A stretch of DNA of 64,000 nt from Uliginosibacterium sp. 31-16 (GCF_030730865.1 NZ_JAVALZ010000003.1:62001-126000), one strand, 5' to 3'; shown: positions 51,779 to 61,528, numbered from the stretch's first letter. The notes: generated by a model from the sequence alone, not told the origin. A program made the numbers and translations.

Positions 51779-51939
51779 ACAGAAACTGGCAAAACCCGCG
51801 ATCATCAGGCAGCCCTCATGGCAGGCCCATCGCTCCTTGCGCGGGCCCCGCAGGTCTGCGCTGGCAAGGTCGGCCGAAACTTTTCCTCCGCACGCCGTCC
51901 TTCTTTAAAATGCGCGCTCACCTCTGACGCGTCGCCCTC

Positions 51940-54168
51940 ATGTCCAAGCTGCTCGAAAACCTCAACGCCGAACAACTCGCCGCCGTGACCCTGCCGCCGC
52001 AGCCGGCACTGATTCTGGCCGGGGCCGGCTCTGGCAAGACCCGCGTGCTGACCACCCGCATCGCCTGGCTGCTGCAGACCGGTCAGGCCAGCCCGGCCAG
52101 CCTCCTTGGCGTGACATTTACCAACAAGGCGGCGAAGGAGATGCTCACGCGCCTGGGCGCAATGCTGCCGATCAACACCCGCGGGATGTGGATCGGCACC
52201 TTCCACGGCCTCTGCAACCGCATGCTGCGCGCGCACTACCGCGAAGCCGCACTGCCGCAGACCTTCCAGATTTTGGACACGGCCGATCAGCTCGCCGCGA
52301 TCAAGCGCCTGCTGAAAACGCTTAACGTCGATGACGAGAAATTCCCGCCGCGCGAGCTGCAACACTTCATCAATGGCAACAAGGAAGCCGGCCATCGCCC
52401 GCCGCACGTCGAGGCCTGGGATGACTACACCCGCCAGCGCGTCGGCCTCTATGCCGAATACGAGGCACAGTGCCAGAAGGAAGGCGTGGTCGATTTCGCC
52501 GAGCTGATGCTGCGCTGCTACGAATTGCTGGAGCGCAACGAGCCGATCCGCCGCCATTACCAGAACCGCTTCCGCCATATCCTCGTTGACGAATTCCAGG
52601 ATACCAACCGCCTGCAGTACCTGTGGTTGAAGATGCTCGCGGCCTATGGTGCGGAGAATCAGAGCGCGGTGTTCGCGGTGGGCGACGATGACCAGAGCAT
52701 CTACGGCTTCCGTGGTGCGGAAGTCGGCAACATGCGTGACTTCGAACACGAGTTCAAGGTGGCCGCCGTCATCCGTCTGGAGCAGAACTACCGCTCGCAC
52801 GGCAACATCCTGGATGCGGCCAACGCCATCATCGCCAACAACAGCGCACGCCTGGGCAAGAATCTGTGGACCGATCAGGGCAGTGGCGAGCCGATCCGCG
52901 TGTACGAGGCGGCGACCGATCTGGACGAGGCGCGCTGGATTGTTGAGGAGATCCAGCAGCTGATCCGTGATGGTGCTAGCCGCTCGGACATCGCTCTGCT
53001 CTATCGCAGCAACGCACAGTCGCGCGTGCTGGAACACCAGCTTTTTTCCAGCGGGGTGGCCTACAAGGTGTATGGCGGCCTGCGCTTCTTCGAGCGTCAG
53101 GAAATCAAGCACGCACTGGCCTATCTGCGCCTCCTGGCCAACCCGGATGACGACACTGCCTTTCTGCGCGTGGTGAATTTCCCCACGCGAGGCATCGGCG
53201 CCCGTTCGCTGGAACAATTGCAGGACGCCGCGCGCAGCTTCAATACCAGCCTGTATGCGACGGTGCCGCATCTGGCCGGCAAACCGGGCGTGGCCATTGG
53301 CGCCTTTGTGCGCCTGATCGAGGAGATGCGCCAGATCACCAGCGAATTGCCGCTCTACGAAATCGTCGATCACATTCTCGACGCTTCAGGCCTGCGCAAG
53401 CATTACCAGGCCGAGCGCGAGGGTCAGGAACGCCTGGAGAATCTGGACGAACTGGTGAGCGCGGCACGCTACTTCATCAACGAAGCCGATCAGCCGGTGG
53501 CTGAAGGTGAAGAGGCGCTGCCGGGCGATCCGCTCTCGCGCTTCCTGGCGCACGCCTCGCTGGAGGCCGGCGATCATCAGGCCGAGGCCGGGCAGGACGC
53601 GGTGCAGCTGATGACCGTGCACGCCGCCAAAGGGCTGGAGTTCGACGCGGTGTTCATCACCGGCGTGGAAGACGGGCTCTTCCCGCATGAACAGAGCATG
53701 AATGACGTGGCGAGTCTGGAAGAAGAGCGCCGCCTGATGTACGTGGCGGTCACCCGCGCGCGTCAGCGTCTGTACCTGACGCTCGCCCAGAGCCGCATGC
53801 TGCACGGCCAGACGCGTTATGCGATCAAGAGCCGCTTCTTCGACGAGATTCCCGAGCAATTGCTGAAATGGCTGACCCCGCGCGTGCAGGCCTGGAGCGC
53901 GCCTTCACGTTTTGGTGGCGCTCAGGGCTCCACACCGACGTATCAGAGCGAATCGGTGTTCTCCGCTGCGCAGCGTACGCCGCCGCAGAAGAGCCGCGAT
54001 CTGGATGGCTTGCGCATCGGCCAGCTGGTGCGCCACGCCAAATTCGGCGAAGGCGTGATCGTGGCGGCGCAAGGTAGCGGCGAGGATGCCAAGGTGCAGA
54101 TCAACTTCGGCGCCGGTGTGGGCATGAAGTTGCTGATGCTGAGCATCGCCAAGCTCGAAGCGGTTTGA
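51940..54168 (+). CDS. uvrD: DNA helicase II UvrD
   Basis: 742 aa SF1A helicase: Walker A LILAGAGSGKTRVLT, motif Ia VTFTNKAAKEML, motif II VDEFQDTNRLQY, motif III AVGDDDQSIYGFRGA, motif IV RLEQNYRS, motif V VQLMTVHAAKGLEFDAVFITGVEDGLFPHE and motif VI EERRLMYVAVTRARQRL. The segment PQTFQILDTADQLAAIKRLLK and GVVDFAELMLRCYEL favour UvrD over Rep. It has the C-terminal Tudor-like RNA polymerase-binding region (GQLVRHAKFGEGVIVAAQGSGEDAKVQINF). Acts 3'-5' in excision and mismatch repair. Confidence 0.95.
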   Translation: MSKLLENLNAEQLAAVTLPPQPALILAGAGSGKTRVLTTRIAWLLQTGQASPASLLGVTFTNKAAKEMLTRLGAMLPINTRGMWIGTFHGLCNRMLRAHYREAALPQTFQILDTADQLAAIKRLLKTLNVDDEKFPPRELQHFINGNKEAGHRPPHVEAWDDYTRQRVGLYAEYEAQCQKEGVVDFAELMLRCYELLERNEPIRRHYQNRFRHILVDEFQDTNRLQYLWLKMLAAYGAENQSAVFAVGDDDQSIYGFRGAEVGNMRDFEHEFKVAAVIRLEQNYRSHGNILDAANAIIANNSARLGKNLWTDQGSGEPIRVYEAATDLDEARWIVEEIQQLIRDGASRSDIALLYRSNAQSRVLEHQLFSSGVAYKVYGGLRFFERQEIKHALAYLRLLANPDDDTAFLRVVNFPTRGIGARSLEQLQDAARSFNTSLYATVPHLAGKPGVAIGAFVRLIEEMRQITSELPLYEIVDHILDASGLRKHYQAEREGQERLENLDELVSAARYFINEADQPVAEGEEALPGDPLSRFLAHASLEAGDHQAEAGQDAVQLMTVHAAKGLEFDAVFITGVEDGLFPHEQSMNDVASLEEERRLMYVAVTRARQRLYLTLAQSRMLHGQTRYAIKSRFFDEIPEQLLKWLTPRVQAWSAPSRFGGAQGSTPTYQSESVFSAAQRTPPQKSRDLDGLRIGQLVRHAKFGEGVIVAAQGSGEDAKVQINFGAGVGMKLLMLSIAKLEAV

Positions 54169-54203
54169 CGCCGCTGCAGTTTGCGCAGACCGATCTGTGA
54201 GGG

Positions 54204-54320
54204 TGGCTGGAGAGCCGCTTGCAGCGGTCTTCTTCAGGTGGGTGGTCTGAAGAAGCTTTGCCTGTCTGAGTTTTCCGGGGTTGAGGCTGGAGAGCCTTGC
54301 CAGAAGCGGGTCTTGAGCGA
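54204..54320. repeat. REP-like element (inverted, two units)
   Basis: GCCGCTTGCAGCGGTCTTCT with TCAGG (54214-54238), then GGCTGGAGAGCCTTGCCAGA with AGCGGGTCTTGAG (54285-54316). It separates the convergent uvrD and sirtuin genes. Confidence 0.6.
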
Positions 54321-54334
54321 CCCTTCCGATCTAT

Positions 54335-55108
54335 TCAGCCTTCCGCTGCGCGCAGTGCGTTCCACAGCGCTTCCAGCGCCGTGGCGGCGCCGCAGCGCCA
54401 GGTAACATCGGCGAAGCGGCTGACTTCGGTGGGAGTCGGATTGATTTCCACTGCCAATGCGTCGAACTGTCTGGCCGCCACGAAGGGCTGGGCGATGTAG
54501 GGAAAGACGCTGGTCGTGCCGATCGAAAACACCAGGTCGTAGCCCTCATCCAGGATCTGTTCCAGTCTCTGCACGGCGGGCTTGGGCAGGGCCTCGCCGA
54601 ACAGCACCACGGCCGGGCGCAGATGGCCGAGGCAGTGCGGGCAGGGCGGCGGCAGCGTTTTCAGCCCGCTGTAATCGCTGCGCGTTTCATGGTGACCGCA
54701 GTGCGGGCAGTAGAGTTCGAACAGGTCGCCGTGAATCTCGATCAGATCGGTGCTGCCGGCCTGCCGGTGGAAACCGTCGATGTTTTGCGTAAGGACGGTG
54801 GTGGGCACGCGCTCCTGCAGGGCGGCGATGATGCGGTGGGCGGCATTCGGCCTGGCGCCGCGGCAGGTGGCCTCGATCTGCGCCAGATGCTTCCAGGTGA
54901 TTTCCGGCTGGATCTCCATCACCTCGCCGGAGAGCGCGACTTCAATGGGCAGGCCGTCATCGGTGTGCTGATCGTTGTACAAGCCGCCAATGCCGCGATA
55001 GGTGGGCAGGCCGGAGTCCGCTGAAATGCCTGCGCCGGTGATGAACAGCACCCGGCGGGCGCTGGCGAGGCGGGTGGCGACTTGGTCGAGATCAGGCAGG
55101 TCGGTCAT
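54335..55108 (-). CDS. cobB: NAD-dependent sirtuin deacylase (Sir2/CobB type)
   Basis: 257 aa from MTDLPDLDQVATRLASARRVLFITGAGISADSGLPTYRG (ATG at 55108). Sir2 motifs: GAGISADSGLPTYR, TQNIDGFHRQAG, catalytic His in IEIHGDLFELYC, four zinc cysteines (YCPHCGHH and CPHC) and VVLFGEALP, SIGTTSVFPYI. It removes acetyl or other acyl groups from lysines with NAD+. It lies 43 bp downstream of the MATE gene, probably cotranscribed. Confidence 0.92.
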   Translation of the reverse strand: MTDLPDLDQVATRLASARRVLFITGAGISADSGLPTYRGIGGLYNDQHTDDGLPIEVALSGEVMEIQPEITWKHLAQIEATCRGARPNAAHRIIAALQERVPTTVLTQNIDGFHRQAGSTDLIEIHGDLFELYCPHCGHHETRSDYSGLKTLPPPCPHCLGHLRPAVVLFGEALPKPAVQRLEQILDEGYDLVFSIGTTSVFPYIAQPFVAARQFDALAVEINPTPTEVSRFADVTWRCGAATALEALWNALRAAEG

Positions 55109-55151
55109 GGCGTGCTCCTGAAGGTGTTGCCCTGCGGTAAAAATTCCGGTT

Positions 55152-56531
55152 TCAAACGGTGGCTGGTCGGCGCAGCGTCGCCCACAGCAATCCTGTAAAG
55201 AGTAGCGCAGCCACGCCCGAGGAGGCGACGCCAGCCTGCCAGAAACCGGCCAGCCCCTGCGCGGAGATGCCGAATGCATCCACGCCCCGGTAGCACAGCC
55301 ACCAACCGCCGGCCAGGCCCACTCCCCAGAAGCTGAATACATGCACGAGCATCGGCAAGGTGGTGATCTTCAGCCCGCGCAAGGCTTGTGCGGCGATGGT
55401 CTGAGCCGCATCGAAAAGCTGGTAGAACGCGATCAGCCCGACCAGACCCCAGGCGGCGTTGCGCACCGCCGGGTCCGGCACGCTGGCGTTGATCAATGGG
55501 GTCTGCAACAGCCACAGGGTGATGCCGACCAGCATCGAAATCGTGCAACCCAGCGCCATGCCGGCGCCTGCGGTGCGGCGCACACGTGCCCAGTCCCGCG
55601 CGCCGGCAGCCTGACCGACCAGCGACAGGGTGGCAATCGAGATCGACAGCGGCAGCATGTAACAGGTGCCTGCGAAGTTGCCGAGCAGGCGATTGGCGCC
55701 CACTGCCTCGGCACCCAGACCGGCAACGAGCAGGCCGATCAGCGCGAAACTGCTCATCTCGACAAAGGTGGACAGCCCGATCGGCAGACCCAGCTTGAGG
55801 TGCTCGGCGAGCAGTGACCAGCGTGGCCCGCTCCAGTGACGCAGCAGTTTGAACTCGCGGCTGACGGGCGAGCGGGCCAGATACACGAGCCCGATGATGG
55901 CCAGCAATGTGGTGTTGAGCGCCACTGACGCCGCGCAACCGACTGCGCCAAGTGCGGGCAGACCCAGCCACCCGAATGCCAGCGCTGGCGCCAGCAACAC
56001 GTGGCTGCCGGCATTTGCCAGCCCGAAGAACATCAGCATGCGCGGGCGGCCCAGCGCGTTGAGCATGCCCCCGCAGGCGCGATACACCAGCGTGCCGGGC
56101 AGGGCCAGCGCCAGCACGGCGAGATAGGCGCGTGTACGCTCGGCCACGGCCGGGCTGACATCGTTCATGGTCAGCAGCCAGTCCGGCGTAGCGAGGATCA
56201 GGCTGCCAACGAGAGCCAGCGCGAGACACAGCCACAGGCCTTGCTGCAGCGTAGCCGGCAATTGCTCGAAGCGTTTTGCGCCGACGTGATGCGCGGCAAT
56301 CGGGGTGAGCCCCTGCACCACCCCGGCGCCGGCGAGCATGACGGACATGTAGAGCCCCGCACCGATGCCGACAGCGGCCAGATCGATGGTGTCGACGCGG
56401 GCCGTGATCAGGGTGTCGACAATCGCCGTGCTCATCGAGGCGAGCTGGGCAATCAGGATCGGGCTGGCGTGTTTCGCGATGGCCCGGAGGATGGAAAAAT
56501 CTGGCACACCCGAAGTGCGTGCGGGGCTCAA
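55152..56531 (-). CDS. MATE-family efflux transporter (second)
   Basis: 459 aa with about 12 hydrophobic helices in two halves: ILIAQLASMSTAIVDTLITARVDTIDLAAVGIGAGLY and GLPIGLSTFVEMSSFALIGLLVAGLGAEAVGANRLLGN, the MATE signature in each. Likely a cation-coupled exporter of the NorM group; substrate unknown. Its start overlaps the stop of the upstream membrane protein gene by 4 bp. Confidence 0.88.
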   Translation of the reverse strand: MSPARTSGVPDFSILRAIAKHASPILIAQLASMSTAIVDTLITARVDTIDLAAVGIGAGLYMSVMLAGAGVVQGLTPIAAHHVGAKRFEQLPATLQQGLWLCLALALVGSLILATPDWLLTMNDVSPAVAERTRAYLAVLALALPGTLVYRACGGMLNALGRPRMLMFFGLANAGSHVLLAPALAFGWLGLPALGAVGCAASVALNTTLLAIIGLVYLARSPVSREFKLLRHWSGPRWSLLAEHLKLGLPIGLSTFVEMSSFALIGLLVAGLGAEAVGANRLLGNFAGTCYMLPLSISIATLSLVGQAAGARDWARVRRTAGAGMALGCTISMLVGITLWLLQTPLINASVPDPAVRNAAWGLVGLIAFYQLFDAAQTIAAQALRGLKITTLPMLVHVFSFWGVGLAGGWWLCYRGVDAFGISAQGLAGFWQAGVASSGVAALLFTGLLWATLRRPATV

Positions 56532-57136
56532 GCGGCCCTCTCCACGACGCTCTCTGCCTCAGGCGGGGAGGTCTCGGCGCATCGGGCTGCCTTGCTGCTT
56601 GCACACTGATGCCATTTGGCGCGCCAGTACAGCGTGGCCAGTGTTGCCAGGACGGTGGCGCCCATCAGCCAGGACGCCACGGCCTGCCAGAAGCCATGCG
56701 GATCGCCTGCCAGCGGGTATTGCTGACCAAGGCCGCGGAAGGCGATGTAGCCCGTGAGGACGGCTTTCACCGGCGGGTATAGCGCAGCGATGGCGGGCGT
56801 GAAGCTGATCAGCAGGCCGCCGCCAATCGCCAGGACATCGCCAAAACGGCGCACGCGCGAGCGCGGTGCGAAGCCGGCTTCCACCCGCAGGAACAGCGCG
56901 ACAATGGCGCAGACCAGTGCAGCGACCGGGCCGGCAGCCATGACCAGTGCCCAGGCGGCTGCGGCAAGCATGAAGGCACCGGAACCGAGCGTGATCAGCT
57001 GGTACCACAGGGGCTTGATGAAAATGATGGCGGGCAGGGTGATCAGGAGTGCAATCAGCGCGGCCACTGCCCAGCGACGGGATTTGCGGTGCAATACATC
57101 GCCCTTGAGCAGGACGGCAACTTCAGAAGTGTTCAT
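56528..57136 (-). CDS. Unknown integral membrane protein
   Basis: 202 aa with about five hydrophobic segments (AVAALIALLITLPAIIFI, LITLGSGAFMLAAAAWALVM, AALVCAIVALFL, FGDVLAIGGGLLISFTPAI, WLMGATVLATLATLYW) and a short charged C-terminus (HQCASSKAARCAETSPPEAESVV). I do not recognise the family. It is first in a run with the MATE pump (4-bp overlap) and the sirtuin. Hydrophobic pattern and coupling make it real. Confidence 0.7.
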   Translation of the reverse strand: MNTSEVAVLLKGDVLHRKSRRWAVAALIALLITLPAIIFIKPLWYQLITLGSGAFMLAAAAWALVMAAGPVAALVCAIVALFLRVEAGFAPRSRVRRFGDVLAIGGGLLISFTPAIAALYPPVKAVLTGYIAFRGLGQQYPLAGDPHGFWQAVASWLMGATVLATLATLYWRAKWHQCASSKAARCAETSPPEAESVVERAA

Positions 57137-57274
57137 GGGGTGAGAGTGTACGGGGGCGGATGGAATGTGGGAAGTCGCATGTTGGGGATTGGAGCGGGCG
57201 ATGGCGGCGAAGTTTCCGGCTGTGCGCCCTTATTCTGTTGCTGCCCGCTCAGTCGCATGGGACGGACTTCTTCC

Positions 57275-57318
57275 GCATGCCTGCCTGAAGAGGTCCGTGG
57301 CAAGCCAGTCTTCGGGGC
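57275..57318. repeat. REP-like element upstream of dps
   Basis: GCATGCCTGCCTGAAGAGGT, then CCGTGGCAAGCCAGTCTTC. The left half is identical to the copy at 51731 over 13 bases. Confidence 0.6.
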
Positions 57319-57378
57319 GTCACCCATGCGGGCGCTGCCTGAGCGAAGTACCGACCTCGCCTGTAGCTTGAGGTACCG

Positions 57379-57415
57379 ATTGCCATGAACTATGCAGACC
57401 TTGTGATTTTGGTAT
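57379..57415 (+). promoter_or_regulatory. Candidate OxyR-binding site of dps
   Basis: ATTG-N7-CTAT-N7-TTGT-N7-GTAT has the exact 4-7-4-7-4-7-4 spacing of the OxyR motif ATAG-N7-CTAT-N7-ATAG-N7-CTAT, matching 11 of 16 positions by my count. It abuts the putative -35 box, as expected for an OxyR-activated promoter. dps is a classical OxyR target. Confidence 0.4.
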
Positions 57416-57442
57416 TGGATCAAAAACCACTTTTGCGATAGT
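57415..57442 (+). promoter_or_regulatory. Putative dps promoter
   Basis: TTGGAT (57415-57420), 16-nt spacer, GATAGT (57437-57442), 71 bp before the dps ATG. Confidence 0.4.
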
Positions 57443-57512
57443 GTCACGATATGGGCGCTGACAGCTTTGCTGGAGGCCCTCTCTCCCCGTCCAACCACTC
57501 AGGAGTGTTCTC

Positions 57513-58010
57513 ATGAAAGCCAAGAAAGCCGTCTCCGCCAGCAAGATCGATATCGGGATTTCGGAAAAGGACCGTGCGGCGATTGCAGGTGGCCTGTCCA
57601 GGCTGCTTGCCGACAGCTTCACCCTCTACCTGATGACCCACAACTTCCACTGGAACGTGACCGGGCCGATGTTCAACAGCCTGCACGTGATGTTCATGGG
57701 CCAGTACACCGAGCAATGGAACGCGCTGGACATCATTGCCGAGCGGATCCGCGCGCTGGGCGTGAAGGCCCCGGGCAGCTATGCCGAATACGAGAAGCTC
57801 ACCACCATCGCGCCGGTCAAGGGCGAGCCGAAGGCTCTGGAAATGATTGCCCTGCTGGTGTCCGCGCAGGAAGCCACCGCCCGCACCGCACGCGGCCTGC
57901 TGGAGCTGGCTGACAAGGCCAACGACCAGCCAACCATGGACCTGCTGACCCAGCGCCTGGACGTCCATGAAAAAACGGCTTGGATGCTGCGCGTGCTGCT
58001 CGAAGAGTGA
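57513..58010 (+). CDS. dps: DNA-binding ferritin-like protein Dps
   Basis: 165 aa. The dodecameric four-helix protein oxidises and stores iron and shields DNA. Intersubunit ferroxidase ligands are visible in MTHNFHWNVTGPMFNSLHVMFMGQYTEQWNALDIIAERIRALG. The lysine-rich N-terminus (MKAKKAVSASK) is suited to DNA binding. CAGGAG precedes the ATG. It has its own promoter region and a strong terminator. Confidence 0.96.
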   Translation: MKAKKAVSASKIDIGISEKDRAAIAGGLSRLLADSFTLYLMTHNFHWNVTGPMFNSLHVMFMGQYTEQWNALDIIAERIRALGVKAPGSYAEYEKLTTIAPVKGEPKALEMIALLVSAQEATARTARGLLELADKANDQPTMDLLTQRLDVHEKTAWMLRVLLEE

Positions 58011-58028
58011 TCCACGACGCTTCCACAC

Positions 58029-58062
58029 AACGGCACATCCCTCCGGATGTGCCGTTTTTCTT
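58029..58062 (+). terminator. Rho-independent terminator after dps
   Basis: A perfect 12-bp stem AACGGCACATCC / GGATGTGCCGTT with CTCC loop, then TTTCTTTT. Confidence 0.93.
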
Positions 58063-58136
58063 TTCCCCCTTGCCCGTCAGGCGCAGCTTGGGCATAGTCA
58101 GCGCCCGCTTCGCTTTCCGGTTTCCCCTTCCCGAAC

Positions 58137-60476
58137 ATGCTGCCCTCGATCGAACTCCGCATTGCCACCGAACTCGCCGCCCAGCCGCGTCAGGTCATCG
58201 CCGCCATCGAACTGCTCGACGGCGGCGCCACCGTGCCCTTCATTGCGCGCTACCGCAAGGAAGTCACTGGCGGGCTGGACGATACCCAGTTGCGCACGCT
58301 GGAGGAGCGCCTGGGTTATCTGCGTGAGCTGGAAGAGCGACGCAGCGCGGTGCTCGCCAGTATCGAAGAGCAGGGCAAGCTGACGCCGCAATTGCGTGCG
58401 GATGTCGAGAATGCCGAATCCAAGCAACGCCTCGAAGATTTGTACCTGCCCTACAAGCAGAAGCGCCGCACCAAGGCGCAGATCGCCCGCGAGGCCGGCA
58501 TCGAGCCGCTGGCCAATGCCTTGCTGGCCGACCCGACTTTGAAGCCGGAAGACGTCGCCGCGCAGTATCTGAATGTGGACGCCGGCTTTGCTGACGCCAA
58601 GGCCGTGCTCGATGGCGCGCGCCAGATCCTGATGGAGCGCTTCGCCGAAGATGCGGCACTGGTCGGCAGCCTGCGTGAATACGTCAGCGAACATGGCCAG
58701 GTGCGCGTGACGGTGGCTGAGGGCAAGGAGAACGACCCCGAGGCCGCCAAGTTTCGTGACTACTTCAACTATTCCGAGAAGCTCGGCAACATTCCCTCAC
58801 ACCGTGCGTTGGCCTTGTTCCGTGGCCGCAACGAAGAATTCCTGCGTGTGAAGCTGGCGCTGGATACCGACCCGGAAGATGGTTCGCGCCCGGCGGAGCC
58901 GAATCCCTGCGAGCGCAAGATTATGGTCGCCGCCGGCATCAAGGACCAAGGCCGCGCCGCGGACAAATGGCTGGTCGATACCGCACGCTGGACCTGGAGC
59001 GTGAAGCTGGCACTCTCGATGGATCTGGACCTGATGGGCAAGCTGCGTGAGCGTGCCGAGGAAGAGGCGATCCGCGTCTTCGCCCAGAACCTCAAGGCTC
59101 TGCTGCTGGCCGCGCCGGCCGGCGCCAAAACGACGATGGGCCTCGACCCCGGCATCCGCACCGGCGTGAAAGTGGCGGTGGTGGATGCCACCGGCAAGCT
59201 GCTGGAAACGGCGACGGTCTACCCGCACGAGCCGCGCAAGGACTGGGACGGCTCCCTGCATACGCTGGCCAAGCTGGTTGAGAAGCATGGCGTGCAACTG
59301 ATCGCCATCGGCAACGGTACGGCCAGCCGCGAGACCGACAAGCTCGCGGGCGAGGTGATCAAGCGTGTCGGCCAAAACGCCAATGCGGCGAAGGTCACCA
59401 GCATCGTCGTGTCCGAAGCCGGTGCCTCGGTGTATTCGGCCTCCGAACTGGCCGCCAAGGAATTCCCCGAACTGGACGTGAGCCTGCGCGGCGCGGTGTC
59501 CATCGCTCGTCGTTTGCAGGACCCGCTCGCCGAGCTCGTGAAGATCGAGCCCAAGGCCATCGGCGTCGGCCAGTACCAGCACGACCTGAATCAATCGAAG
59601 CTCGCCAAGTCGCTCGATGCGGTGGTGGAAGACTGCGTGAACGCCGTGGGCGTGGATGTGAATACCGCGTCTGCCGCATTGCTCACGCGCATCTCGGGCC
59701 TGAACACCACGCTGGCGCAGAACATCGTCGCGCATCGCGATGCCAACGGTGCTTTCGCCAGCCGTGCCGCGCTGAAGAAAGTGCCGCGCCTCGGCGACAA
59801 GACTTTCGAGCAGTGCGCGGGCTTCCTGCGCGTGACCGACGGCAGCAACCCGCTCGATGCTTCGGCGGTGCACCCGGAAGCCTATTCGGTGGTCGAGAAG
59901 ATCCTCGCCGACGTGCAGAAGAAAGCACGCGAGCTGATTGGTGATTCGGCCACCCTGAAAAATCTGGATGCGCGCAAATACACCGATGAGCGCTTCGGCC
60001 TGCCGACGGTGCAGGACATCCTGCGCGAGCTGGACAAACCCGGCCGTGATCCGCGCCCCGAATTCAAGACGGCCTCATTCCGCGAAGGTGTGGAAGCGCT
60101 GAAAGATCTGGAAGCCGGCATGCTGCTCGAAGGCGTGGTCACCAACGTCACTGCCTTCGGCGCCTTCGTCGATATCGGCGTGCATCAGGACGGGCTGGTG
60201 CACATCTCGGCGCTGTCCAACCGCTTCGTGAAAGACCCGGCCGAGGTCGTGAAGGCTGGCGACATCGTCAAGGTGAAGGTGGTCGAGGTCGACCTGCAAC
60301 GCAAACGCATCGCGCTGACGATGCGGCTGTCCGACGAGGTCGTCCGCAAACCTAATACTGATGCGGCTGGGCGAGGCGCTGCCCCGAGAGGCAAGCCACA
60401 GGCGGCTTCCCGGGCACCTGAAAAGGCGCCCGCCAACAATGCTTTTGCCGCGGCGTTTGCCAAGGCGAAGCGCTGA
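58137..60476 (+). CDS. tex: Tex (YhgF) transcription accessory/RNA-binding protein
   Basis: 779 aa, typical length. Order: N-terminal helical region ([43 protein letters not shown]), YqgF-like RNase H fold ([24 protein letters not shown]), helix-hairpin-helix pairs ([30 protein letters not shown]), and a C-terminal S1 RNA-binding domain ([34 protein letters not shown]). The last ~40 residues are a low-complexity tail ([21 protein letters not shown]...), part of which resembles the REP-like element in sequence. Cytoplasmic; linked to transcription and RNA metabolism. Confidence 0.95.
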   Translation: MLPSIELRIATELAAQPRQVIAAIELLDGGATVPFIARYRKEVTGGLDDTQLRTLEERLGYLRELEERRSAVLASIEEQGKLTPQLRADVENAESKQRLEDLYLPYKQKRRTKAQIAREAGIEPLANALLADPTLKPEDVAAQYLNVDAGFADAKAVLDGARQILMERFAEDAALVGSLREYVSEHGQVRVTVAEGKENDPEAAKFRDYFNYSEKLGNIPSHRALALFRGRNEEFLRVKLALDTDPEDGSRPAEPNPCERKIMVAAGIKDQGRAADKWLVDTARWTWSVKLALSMDLDLMGKLRERAEEEAIRVFAQNLKALLLAAPAGAKTTMGLDPGIRTGVKVAVVDATGKLLETATVYPHEPRKDWDGSLHTLAKLVEKHGVQLIAIGNGTASRETDKLAGEVIKRVGQNANAAKVTSIVVSEAGASVYSASELAAKEFPELDVSLRGAVSIARRLQDPLAELVKIEPKAIGVGQYQHDLNQSKLAKSLDAVVEDCVNAVGVDVNTASAALLTRISGLNTTLAQNIVAHRDANGAFASRAALKKVPRLGDKTFEQCAGFLRVTDGSNPLDASAVHPEAYSVVEKILADVQKKARELIGDSATLKNLDARKYTDERFGLPTVQDILRELDKPGRDPRPEFKTASFREGVEALKDLEAGMLLEGVVTNVTAFGAFVDIGVHQDGLVHISALSNRFVKDPAEVVKAGDIVKVKVVEVDLQRKRIALTMRLSDEVVRKPNTDAAGRGAAPRGKPQAASRAPEKAPANNAFAAAFAKAKR
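60377..60418. repeat. REP-like sequence in the tex 3' end (weak)
   Basis: GCGCTGCCCCGAGAGGCAAG, then CCACAGGCGGCTTCCCGGG. It resembles the right half of the element (CAGATGCGGCTTTCCGGGCA) and encodes part of the Tex tail. Confidence 0.35.
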
Positions 60477-60585
60477 GCCGCTTGCGGCGGGCTTCTTCAG
60501 GCATGCCGGCTGGACAGGCTTGTCCTGCGCGGACTTTGCGGCACGTGCGCTGAAAAGCCTTGTCCGGTGCGGGTCTTGAAGCGCC
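60477..60585. repeat. REP-like element (inverted) directly after tex
   Basis: GCCGCTTGCGGCGGGCTTCT, TCAGGCATGCC (60477-60507) begins at the base after the tex stop codon; two weaker units follow to about 60585. It lies between the convergent tex and nhaR-like genes. Confidence 0.65.
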
Positions 60586-60595
60586 TTCTGTTTCG

Positions 60596-61507
60596 TCAGC
60601 CTGGCTGGCCTAGCGTGAAAAGCCCTTCGCGTGCCGTGCGGGCAATCGCTTCGGTGCAGGGGTGGGTGATGCGTTTCTGGACCGTGATGGCGTAGTAGGC
60701 CTGTTCGATCTCCTGTGTGCGACCGATTTCCTGCACTCCGAACTGGTTGCAGGTTTCCGCGCTGAGTACCGAGGGAGCCATGAAAATGCCGTGACCTTCG
60801 CGGCCGAAGGCTTTCATCAGACCGCTGTCATCGAACTCGGCGACGACACGCGGACGGATCTGCCAGGAGCGGACGAGTTCCTCGCATTGCCTGCGCACGG
60901 CCGAGTCTTCACTGAGCAGCAGCATGGGCGCGCCATGCAGACATTGCGGAAAGGGCTTCTCCGCGCAGCGTGCAGCCAGGGCGGGCGCGGCGAAGAAGGC
61001 CATCGGTGAGGCTCCCAGCCGATGGCTGAAGGCTTTTATGCTGTAGCCGGACGGGACCGGGCTGTCGGTCAGCACGAGATCCAGACGATGCACCGCCAGT
61101 TCGGACAGCAGGCGGTCGATGCGCCATTCGCGGCAGATCAGGTGGACCGGAGTGTCCAGTGCCAGCACCGGCATCAGCAGACGCTGGACGATCGCATTGG
61201 GCAGGGCATCGGCCACGCCGACGCGGAACTCCATGGATTGGCCTGCCGCGCTGTCGTTGGCGAGCATGTCCTCCAGCTCGTTGCCCAGCGAGAAAATCTC
61301 CCCGGCATAGTCCAGCGCCAGCTCACCGGCTTCGGTGAGGGCCAGCGTGCGCCCGGCCTTGCGAAACAGCGGTTTGCCAAGCTGCTCTTCCAGCAGCTTG
61401 ATCTGGCCGGAGAGGGTCTGTGGCGTGGTGTGCAATTGCTCGGCCGCGCGTAACACCCCGCCGGAGGTGGCGACTTTCCAGAAATAGAAGAGGTGTTTGA
61501 AGTTCAT
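60596..61507 (-). CDS. nhaR: LysR-family regulator of the NhaR type
   Basis: 303 aa. The HTH region MNFKHLFYFWKVATSGGVLRAAEQLHTTPQTLSGQIKLLEEQLGKPLFRKAGRTLALTEAGELALDYAGEIFSLGNEL follows NhaR closely. NhaR activates the Na+/H+ antiporter gene nhaA and, in E. coli, adhesin synthesis; no nhaA lies in the window, so its target is elsewhere. The effector domain (about 95-300) is of periplasmic-binding-protein fold. Divergent from the HPF-like gene. Confidence 0.85.
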   Translation of the reverse strand: MNFKHLFYFWKVATSGGVLRAAEQLHTTPQTLSGQIKLLEEQLGKPLFRKAGRTLALTEAGELALDYAGEIFSLGNELEDMLANDSAAGQSMEFRVGVADALPNAIVQRLLMPVLALDTPVHLICREWRIDRLLSELAVHRLDLVLTDSPVPSGYSIKAFSHRLGASPMAFFAAPALAARCAEKPFPQCLHGAPMLLLSEDSAVRRQCEELVRSWQIRPRVVAEFDDSGLMKAFGREGHGIFMAPSVLSAETCNQFGVQEIGRTQEIEQAYYAITVQKRITHPCTEAIARTAREGLFTLGQPG

Positions 61508-61513
61508 TGAATG

Positions 61514-61528
61514 TTCGCAAAAAACGAA
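61514..61528. promoter_or_regulatory. LysR-type operator candidate
   Basis: TTCG-N7-CGAA is a perfect dyad containing the T-N11-A LysR box. It begins 7 bp upstream of the nhaR-like start, fitting autoregulation. A second palindrome ATTCGAAT is at 61544-61551. Confidence 0.4.
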
